A DNA stretch of 8,593 bases from assembly GCA_023428805.1 (NCBI GenBank), contig JAEYWW010000207.1, positions 1 through 8,593 of the forward strand. The letters are read 5' to 3'. This document shows, piece by piece, positions 1 through 5,102 of the stretch. The notes beneath the pieces are model-generated. The model did not search any database, was not told the DNA's origin, and saw nothing but the letters and a program-made list of their open reading frames with translations. The DNA is from Armatimonadota bacterium (GTDB lineage Bacteria; Armatimonadota; Fimbriimonadia; Fimbriimonadales; Fimbriimonadaceae). The position numbers and the translations under genes are program-made. Every line of letters begins with the position of its first letter. Position 1 is the stretch's first letter.

Positions 1-2
1 CC

Positions 3-15
3 TGCGAGGCTCGCA
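3..15. repeat. Short palindrome TGCGAG-G-CTCGCA
   Basis: A perfect inverted repeat with 6-base arms around a single central base, in the non-coding DNA at the left edge. It is the first of four palindromes between positions 3 and 123. It could be part of an extragenic palindromic element cut by the window edge. No function can be assigned from this window. Confidence 0.45.
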
Positions 16-44
16 TCCCTCCCAAGCCCGGAGCTTCGCGCCAT

Positions 45-68
45 GCCGCGCCGAGATGACGGCGCGGC
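45..68. repeat. GC-rich hairpin with 9-bp stem, 6-nt loop
   Basis: GCCGCGCCG at 45-53 is the exact reverse complement of CGGCGCGGC at 60-68, with loop AGATGA between them. No T run follows on either strand, so it does not look like a classical intrinsic terminator, although it lies about 100 bases downstream of the VIT/VWA gene stop. It belongs to the palindrome cluster of this non-coding end. Confidence 0.55.
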
Positions 69-86
69 GAGTGCAATCCATGGTGG

Positions 87-106
87 TGCACCTCTCCAGA
101 GGTGCA
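87..106. repeat. Hairpin with 9-bp stem, 2-nt centre
   Basis: TGCACCTCT at 87-95 is the exact reverse complement of AGAGGTGCA at 98-106, separated only by CC. As RNA the innermost pair would open to give a 4-nt loop. No T tract follows on either strand. It lies about 65 bases beyond the stop of the minus-strand VIT/VWA gene, so it could protect the 3' end of that mRNA or be part of a dispersed repeat. Confidence 0.55.
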
Positions 107-109
107 GGA

Positions 110-123
110 CGCGGCACGCCGCG
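110..123. repeat. Short GC palindrome CGCGGC-AC-GCCGCG
   Basis: A perfect 6-bp inverted repeat with a 2-base centre, only three bases after the previous hairpin. Short GC palindromes arise by chance more easily than the two longer ones, but the close spacing suggests a composite element. Confidence 0.4.
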
Positions 124-172
124 CAGACCAAAGCGATGCTGTCGTCTGTGATGACCCCCCCAATGCTGCAGT

Positions 173-2386
173 CTAAAGTGGATCAATCGCCAAAACGACT
201 GCGATCTTCTCGATCTCCTTCAGCTTCGCCGCATCGACCCGTCCAAACAACACGTTCAACTTGCCATCATCATCATCCAGCTTGAATCCGAGCTTCTTCA
301 ACTCCTCCTTGAGCTGCGGAGTGATCGCCGAAACTCGAATCTGGACCTCGACCTCGCCCTTCACGGCAGCCAACTTCGTTGAAATCTTGGTCACCGGACT
401 GACTCCGTAACCCTCGGTGCTCCTTCGCTTTTCGATGCCGCTGGCCGCTCTGCCGCCCGCTCCTCCGAAACCGCCTGATGCGGGGTAGCCGAACAGAACC
501 CGATCAGCCATTTCGGGAGCAACGCCATCGGGCAAATCCACCGGCACCGCAACTGTCCTCTGCTTGCCGCCGATATTCACGATTTTCTTCTCGACCGCGA
601 CGAACGACGTATATTGCGTCATGATGCTGTGCTTCAACGCAAGCGCGATGATCTGATCTTTGAGCGAACTCTCCGTTCGCCGTTCCGTTGCGTTTGCCGC
701 TGGTGATTGCAAGGCCATCCAATCCTCACGCATCAGATCGTCCACCTTCCGCCTCGCCCAGAGCGAAGTGAGTGACGGCGCATCCGGCTTTGCGCTCAGG
801 TCAACCTCAATGGTCCGCGCCCACGGTGCGCCGCCCAATCGACCGCTCAATTCCAGCTTGACCCGCCCCGGTCGAGAGTAGCGTCCCATCACAACAATCG
901 GGCGCGTGGAGAACACATCCGGCACATTCTCCGGAGTCAAATCCGTGACGCGAACGCCGCTGGCTTTCAATTCGATGTCCGTCAGCATCGGACTCCGCGT
1001 CCGATCAATGAATCGCTGTGCGGCCAGATCGGCCCCTTCTGCCAGCATGACAATCTCCGAATCCCCACGCCCCTCGACCGACATCGCGTCAATCAGGAAC
1101 CGGTTGACTCCATTTCCAATTCCGAAAGTGAACAGCCGCCCATGATCGCGGAATTTCTGCACCAGGCTCAGAACTTCGAAATCATTCCCGACAAACCCGT
1201 CGGTGTTGAACACCACCAAACGAAGCCTCCCCGCAGCCGGCTTTGAACTCAAAGCCGCCTCGATTGCGGGTGCGAACATGGTGCCGCCATTGGCCTGCAG
1301 ACCGCGCACAAAATTGTTCGCTTCCTCCATCGTTTCCGCGCTTGCCCGCTTCGGCTCCGGCCAGAGCAACACTGGTTTGTTGGCGAAGGAGATGACATTG
1401 AACGTGTCGTCAGGATGCAGAGCAGGGAGCAGCTTCAGAGTCAATTCCTTCGATTTCTCCAAAGGAAAACCTGACTGGCTGCCGCTCTGATCCATCACAA
1501 AGATGACCTCCTTCGGTTGGATCATGTCCACCTGCTCGCGCTTCGGCGGACGAAGGATCACGCAGAAAGTGCCCTCGCCCTTGTCATAGTGCGAAAGCAC
1601 AGACTCCTGAACGCCATCACCGGTCGTCTGCCAGCGAAGAACAAAATCCCGGTTCGGAATCTCATCCTTGCGGCTGAGATTCACCTCCATCCCGCTCTCG
1701 CCGATCTTCTTGGTGCCAACCGCGTGAAGCACACTGTTCACCGATTGGATTGGCGCACCCGCCGCGAGCTTGACCCGAAGGCTGATGTTGTTGCCCGACC
1801 GCACCGAGGGCGGCAGCACCGGGGGCGTCACTTTGTCACGATCAGGTGTGGTCTCGGGTATGAAGCGCGGTCCGACCACCATCGGGAAGCTGAATTCAAA
1901 CTGCCCATCTTCGTACTTGACCAGATGCGTGTAGCTGATCTCGACATCCACTTTTGCACCGGGCATGATATTGGCGACCGATTGGGTGAAGATGTTCGGA
2001 CGCTCCTGGTCAAGCAGGCTGGCCGTCATTCCCTGCCGTTTCGCATTCTCATAGATCGCACGAGCCTCTTCCTTCCGTTTGATCTCGCCTTCGATCACCC
2101 GGTCGCCGATCTGCATCCGCATCCGATCCACTGCACCATCGGCAGGCAGCGGGAAGGTATAGACCGCCTCAATAGGCTCCTTAGTATCGTTGACAAACGA
2201 CTGGCGCATGGTCACGCGCACACCCATTCCGCTGATCTCCGCGTCCACGTTGGTCGCCTTGAGCGGCAGAGTCAGCGCCATCTTTCCGTCGGGCAGGATC
2301 GGCCGCAGGCATCCACCTTCGACAATGGATTGCTGTCCGAGAACTTGCGTCATGAAAATATACGCGGCGAACATCATCTTCTCCAT
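173..2386 (-). CDS. VIT and von Willebrand factor A domain protein, probably exported
   Basis: This 737-residue protein is not a named gene. Residues about 35-165 form a VIT (vault/inter-alpha-trypsin) domain, with typical VYTFPLP and A-x-x-IYE-x-A stretches. Residues about 292-465 form a VWA domain with an intact metal-ion-dependent adhesion site: D299-Q-S301-G-S303, T369 in GGT, and D396 in NTDG. ALALKHSIMTQYTSFVAVE (581-599) closes the core as in other bacterial VIT-VWA proteins. A glycine-rich linker (633-650) leads to a small alpha/beta C-terminal domain (about 676-737). The N-terminus has a short hydrophobic stretch (F6-L16) after K3, a weak signal peptide with possible cleavage after G17. 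No sortase or lipobox signal is seen. VIT-VWA proteins probably mediate metal-dependent protein binding at or outside the membrane; the ligand here is unknown. The first ATG is used; it has no clear Shine-Dalgarno, so the start could be a few codons off. It is divergent from pdxT. Confidence 0.9.
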   Translation of the reverse strand: MEKMMFAAYIFMTQVLGQQSIVEGGCLRPILPDGKMALTLPLKATNVDAEISGMGVRVTMRQSFVNDTKEPIEAVYTFPLPADGAVDRMRMQIGDRVIEGEIKRKEEARAIYENAKRQGMTASLLDQERPNIFTQSVANIMPGAKVDVEISYTHLVKYEDGQFEFSFPMVVGPRFIPETTPDRDKVTPPVLPPSVRSGNNISLRVKLAAGAPIQSVNSVLHAVGTKKIGESGMEVNLSRKDEIPNRDFVLRWQTTGDGVQESVLSHYDKGEGTFCVILRPPKREQVDMIQPKEVIFVMDQSGSQSGFPLEKSKELTLKLLPALHPDDTFNVISFANKPVLLWPEPKRASAETMEEANNFVRGLQANGGTMFAPAIEAALSSKPAAGRLRLVVFNTDGFVGNDFEVLSLVQKFRDHGRLFTFGIGNGVNRFLIDAMSVEGRGDSEIVMLAEGADLAAQRFIDRTRSPMLTDIELKASGVRVTDLTPENVPDVFSTRPIVVMGRYSRPGRVKLELSGRLGGAPWARTIEVDLSAKPDAPSLTSLWARRKVDDLMREDWMALQSPAANATERRTESSLKDQIIALALKHSIMTQYTSFVAVEKKIVNIGGKQRTVAVPVDLPDGVAPEMADRVLFGYPASGGFGGAGGRAASGIEKRRSTEGYGVSPVTKISTKLAAVKGEVEVQIRVSAITPQLKEELKKLGFKLDDDDGKLNVLFGRVDAAKLKEIEKIAVVLAIDPL

Positions 2387-2453
2387 GAGTTCAGACTTCC
2401 CGCGTAGACGTTCATTACGGCGACTTTCCCACGCGCAGCATTCGCCCCGCCTG

Positions 2454-2459
2454 TAAAAT
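2454..2459 (+). promoter_or_regulatory. Possible -10 element (TAAAAT) for leaderless pdxT
   Basis: TAAAAT fits the TANNNT pattern of bacterial -10 elements. It ends 7 bases before the ATG at 2467, which would place the transcription start at or next to that codon, as in leaderless genes. No convincing -35 element is seen 16-18 bases upstream, and no Shine-Dalgarno precedes either candidate start of pdxT. This is an inference from spacing only. Confidence 0.3.
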
Positions 2460-2466
2460 GGCTCCC

Positions 2467-3036
2467 ATGCCTGTCGTTGGAGTGATCGCGATTCAGGGAG
2501 ATTTCGAGAAGCACGCCGAGTCTCTTCACGCGATTCCAGATGTCCAGGTCGATGTCCGATTCGTGCGAACCCCCGAAGAACTGGCGTCCTGCGACCGGGC
2601 CATCATTCCTGGTGGCGAAAGCACAACCGTCGGACTGCTCATGGACCGTTTTGGACTTGGTGAGGCTCTCAAGGAATTCGCTTCCCAAGGAAAGCCCGTC
2701 TGGGGAACCTGCATGGGCATGATCTTGATGGCCCGTGAAGTCGAGGATCGCGCACAATACAGCCTCAACCTCCTCGATATCAAAGTCCGGCGCAACGCAT
2801 TCGGCGCACAGGTTCACAGCTTTGAGGACAAGGTCGAAATGATCGGCCTGAAAGAACCTGTGATGGGGGTTTTCATTCGAGCCCCCATCGTCGTTGAAAT
2901 GGGATCAGACGTTCACGTTCTTGCGCGATACGATGACCAGGTCGTGGCTGTGCGGCACGGAAATCGCATCGGCACCAGCTTCCACCCGGAATTGACGTCG
3001 GACACGCGTCTTCACGAGTGGTTTCTGAGTCTCTAA
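2467..3036 (+). CDS. pdxT: Pyridoxal 5'-phosphate synthase glutaminase subunit PdxT
   Basis: PdxT is a class I glutaminase that hydrolyses glutamine and passes ammonia to PdxS, which builds pyridoxal phosphate from a pentose phosphate and glyceraldehyde 3-phosphate. The family signatures are all present: IPGGEST; GTCMGMI with the nucleophilic Cys (residue 82 from this start); RNAFGAQVHSFE; GVFIRAP; and SFHPEL with the His and Glu of the triad. The usual GTCAG reads GTCMG here, a mild change. The length of 189 aa is normal. The ATG at 2467 gives MPVVGVIAIQG, which aligns residue for residue with the usual family N-terminus; an ATG three codons earlier (2458) is the alternative. Neither has a Shine-Dalgarno. 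PdxS, its obligate partner, is not in the window. The gene stands alone on the plus strand, diverging from the VIT/VWA gene and converging on ribD. Confidence 0.95.
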   Translation: MPVVGVIAIQGDFEKHAESLHAIPDVQVDVRFVRTPEELASCDRAIIPGGESTTVGLLMDRFGLGEALKEFASQGKPVWGTCMGMILMAREVEDRAQYSLNLLDIKVRRNAFGAQVHSFEDKVEMIGLKEPVMGVFIRAPIVVEMGSDVHVLARYDDQVVAVRHGNRIGTSFHPELTSDTRLHEWFLSL

Positions 3037-3078
3037 AAAAGGAGCCCCGCTCTGAGGGCAGTGAGACGGGGCTTTGTT
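3035..3078. terminator. Bidirectional intrinsic terminator between pdxT and ribD
   Basis: AGCCCCG (3043-3049) plus TCT (3051-3053) pair with AGACGGGGCT (3064-3073), giving a 10-bp stem with one bulged C and a 10-nt loop. On the plus strand the stem is followed by TTGTT after the closing CT, ending pdxT. On the minus strand it is followed by CC and six Ts (complement of 3035-3040), ending the ribD-side operon. It starts right after the pdxT stop and lies 17 bases beyond the ribD stop, the expected place for a shared terminator of convergent genes. The minus-strand T tract is the better one. Confidence 0.85.
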
Positions 3079-3090
3079 CGGGGAGGCAGA

Positions 3091-4185
3091 TTATCTCTGC
3101 TCATTTGTTTCGACCACACGCCGATTTTCTTTGTTCCAGGTAAGTGTTCTGTGCAGGACCACGTGGATATCTTCTCCCACCGAATCCGTCGACTTGAACC
3201 ACCAGCCCCGCTGTGAGAGATCCTCCATCGCAGTCCCTCCGGCCCAGGAGCGTCCCTCCCCAAAGAGCTTCGGAGCGATGAAGAGATGGATTTCCTCCGC
3301 AAGTTCCGCCTCAAGAAAGCCGCGAATTGTCCTGCCACCACCCTCCACCAGAACGCCAATCTCTCCCCGCTGGAATAAATCGCCCAGCAGCGAAGGCAAT
3401 TCAAATCTGCCCTCCGTCAGAGGAGCATTGACCGAATCCAGCCTCGGCTGATCTGATCCAACATACCAAAGTGCGCCGGGAGCGCCAAACACCTGCTCCC
3501 TGCCCGATAGCCGCCCTCTCGGATCGAGCACTACACGCCTCGGCTGATTGACCACGCCATCAATTCGCGCCGTCAAGGCGGGGTTGTCTCTCTCGACTGT
3601 TTCCCGCCCCACGAGCACACAGCCCGCTTCCGCGCGAAGTCGATGCCCTGCCGCACGAGCCTCCTCTCCGGTGATCCATTTGCTGCCGCCATCGGGGCGC
3701 GCGATGAAGCCGTCCAAAGTGACCGCCGCCTTGATGATCACGTAGGGTCGGTGGCACTTTTGCGCGAAAAGAAAGAGTCGGTTGACCTCCGCCGCTTCAT
3801 CGGTCATCAACCCAACTTCGACCTCGACACCAGCCTGCCGGAGAGCAGCCGAACCACCCGAAGCCTTTGGGTTGGGGTCAGGGCAGGCGATCACGACGCG
3901 CTCGACCCCGGCTTCAATCAGGGCTTTGCTGCAGGGGGGAGTGCGGCCGTAATGGTTGCAGGGCTCCAGGGTGACATAAGCGGTCGCCCCCTTCGCCGAC
4001 TCTCCCGTTTGCTTGAGGGCAGCGGCCTCCGCATGATCTCCCCCCGCAAATTCATGCCATCCCTCTCCAACAATATGGCTGCCCCGGGCGATGACACAGC
4101 CCACATGAGGGTTGGGGGCCGGAAAGCCGCGCTGAGAGAGTTCGATGGCCCTCCCCATCATCTGGCTATCGAGTTCGGCGTTCAT
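3091..4185 (-). CDS. ribD: Bifunctional riboflavin biosynthesis deaminase/reductase RibD
   Basis: RibD carries out two consecutive cytosolic steps of riboflavin synthesis: deamination of the pyrimidine ring of the GTP cyclohydrolase II product, then NADPH-dependent reduction of its ribosyl side chain. The deaminase domain (about 8-150) has the zinc site H51-A-E53, with E53 as proton shuttle, and LEPC76 and PPC85 as cysteine ligands. The reductase domain (about 148-346) has KAAVTLDGFIA (152-162), SKWITGEEAR, VGRETVERDNPALTAR, and VEGGGRTIRGF followed by APKLFGEG. At 364 aa it is full length; the last 18 residues are a polar tail. The ATG at 4185 overlaps the upstream 99-aa gene by 20 bases, and the N-terminus aligns well with the family. 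It is the last gene of the cluster. No other rib gene is present, so the rest of the pathway is encoded elsewhere. Confidence 0.96.
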   Translation of the reverse strand: MNAELDSQMMGRAIELSQRGFPAPNPHVGCVIARGSHIVGEGWHEFAGGDHAEAAALKQTGESAKGATAYVTLEPCNHYGRTPPCSKALIEAGVERVVIACPDPNPKASGGSAALRQAGVEVEVGLMTDEAAEVNRLFLFAQKCHRPYVIIKAAVTLDGFIARPDGGSKWITGEEARAAGHRLRAEAGCVLVGRETVERDNPALTARIDGVVNQPRRVVLDPRGRLSGREQVFGAPGALWYVGSDQPRLDSVNAPLTEGRFELPSLLGDLFQRGEIGVLVEGGGRTIRGFLEAELAEEIHLFIAPKLFGEGRSWAGGTAMEDLSQRGWWFKSTDSVGEDIHVVLHRTLTWNKENRRVVETNEQR

Positions 4186-4465
4186 GGTCGCGGAGCGTCC
4201 CCTCGATCAGTTCGCGCATATTGTCCTTCTCCCGATCCGCAAACTCGCGCCGAGTCTGCCGAATCCAAAACACGCATCCTCCAGCCGCCATCAGCCAGGG
4301 CAGACAGGTCAATCCGAAATAGATGCTGAGCCGCACACCGTAGTTGGCAAGTTCCTTGCGGGGGGCGTCCTTCGATGGCCTTTTCCCAACAATCCAGGGC
4401 CATGACAACATCATCGCGAACCCAGTCACGATGGAGGCGATGACGAGGATCTTCAAGCGACGCAT
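4166..4465 (-). CDS. Small two-helix membrane protein of unknown function (99 aa)
   Basis: I do not recognise this family. The protein has two predicted membrane helices (about residues 5-27 and 46-68), separated by a short basic and polar loop rich in K and R (28-45), then a charged, probably helical tail (69-99) rich in R, E and D. Positive residues in the loop and the tail argue that at least one of these segments is cytoplasmic. It overlaps the end of rpe by 13 bases and the start of ribD by 20 bases, which supports its being a real, co-translated gene rather than a chance frame. The ATG at 4465 has only a weak upstream purine stretch. It could be a membrane anchor or assembly protein, or simply a conserved hypothetical passenger; no enzymatic motif is visible. 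Confidence 0.75.
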   Translation of the reverse strand: MRRLKILVIASIVTGFAMMLSWPWIVGKRPSKDAPRKELANYGVRLSIYFGLTCLPWLMAAGGCVFWIRQTRREFADREKDNMRELIEGTLRDHERRTR

Positions 4466-5100
4466 GACTGCTTCAGACGCTGGATGCCTTCGGCGATCGA
4501 GGTCTCCCGCACAAGATAGCTTCCCGCCACAAAGTCAGTCGCGCCCGCATCCCAAATCTCCCGGATTGTATGCGGATCAACGCCGCCATCCACCTGGATC
4601 GCAAGCTCAGGAGCAACCAGCCGCAATTCTCTGACCTTCTCGATACAGGATGCAACCAGCTTCTGCCCTCCCCAGCCGGGATTGACCGTCATGACAAGCG
4701 CGAGATCAAGCACATCCAGCAGAGGATAAAGCGCGGAAACTTCCGTCCCGGGGTTGATGGCTGCGCCCGCCAAGATGCCCCTCTCTCTTAGCTCCTGACA
4801 CAACCGATGCGGATGCGCCGTGGCCTCAACATGGAAGGTGATGCGTCGGCATCCTGCTTTGGCGAATGCTTCAAAGTGCTTTTCCGGCGACAACGTCATC
4901 AGATGCGCTTCAGTCGGGACGTCGCCAATTTTTCCCAGAGCGGCCGCCAACTCCGCCCCGAAAGTGATCGGAGGAACAAACTGTCCATCCATCACATCCA
5001 GATGAATCCAGTCTGCTCCACCTTCCATCATTTCCCGCACGGGAGCCGCAAAGTCTGCCGGATTGCACGAAAGAATAGAAGGACAGATCGCTGGCGTCAA
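4453..5100 (-). CDS. rpe: Ribulose-phosphate 3-epimerase (TTG start)
   Basis: Rpe interconverts ribulose 5-phosphate and xylulose 5-phosphate in the pentose phosphate pathway, in the cytosol. From the TTG at 5100 the protein is 215 aa, the usual family length, and begins TPAICPSILS as expected. It is a TIM barrel with the metal ligands and acids in place: H33 and D35 in IHLDVMDG, H66 in AHLM, and D171 in QVDGGV. The phosphate-side loops VNPGWGGQ (139-146; the family usually has NPGFGGQ) and AGS (192-194) are present. A purine-rich GGGAGAAGG (minus strand, 5107-5115) precedes the TTG. The frame stays open to an ATG at 5148, but the extra 16 residues do not resemble the family and would overlap the kinase-like gene. 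With the TTG start it lies 2 bases after that gene's stop, so the two are probably translationally coupled. Confidence 0.94.
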   Translation of the reverse strand: MTPAICPSILSCNPADFAAPVREMMEGGADWIHLDVMDGQFVPPITFGAELAAALGKIGDVPTEAHLMTLSPEKHFEAFAKAGCRRITFHVEATAHPHRLCQELRERGILAGAAINPGTEVSALYPLLDVLDLALVMTVNPGWGGQKLVASCIEKVRELRLVAPELAIQVDGGVDPHTIREIWDAGATDFVAGSYLVRETSIAEGIQRLKQSCVA

Positions 5101-5102
5101 AA

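Noticed and set aside
1..172. CRISPR array or small structured RNA at the left end
   Set aside because: The palindromes differ from each other and are not direct repeats with uniform spacers. No known RNA family motif could be recognised.
173..2386. Idea that the VIT/VWA protein is a sortase-anchored surface protein
   Set aside because: No LPxTG-like motif, C-terminal hydrophobic helix or basic tail is present, and there is no sortase gene in the window.
1517..2407. A 296-residue open frame on the plus strand, opposite the VIT/VWA gene
   Set aside because: It lies wholly antisense to a gene with clear domains. Its composition (many H, R and L, no recognisable motif) is typical of a shadow frame in GC-rich DNA.
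2374..2817. A 147-residue minus-strand open frame opposite pdxT, spanning the divergent spacer
   Set aside because: Most of it is antisense to pdxT, whose catalytic motifs are intact, and it overlaps the start of the VIT/VWA gene. No domain was recognised.
3643..4329. A 228-residue plus-strand open frame opposite ribD
   Set aside because: It is antisense to a strongly supported enzyme gene and shows no domain, signal or ribosome site.
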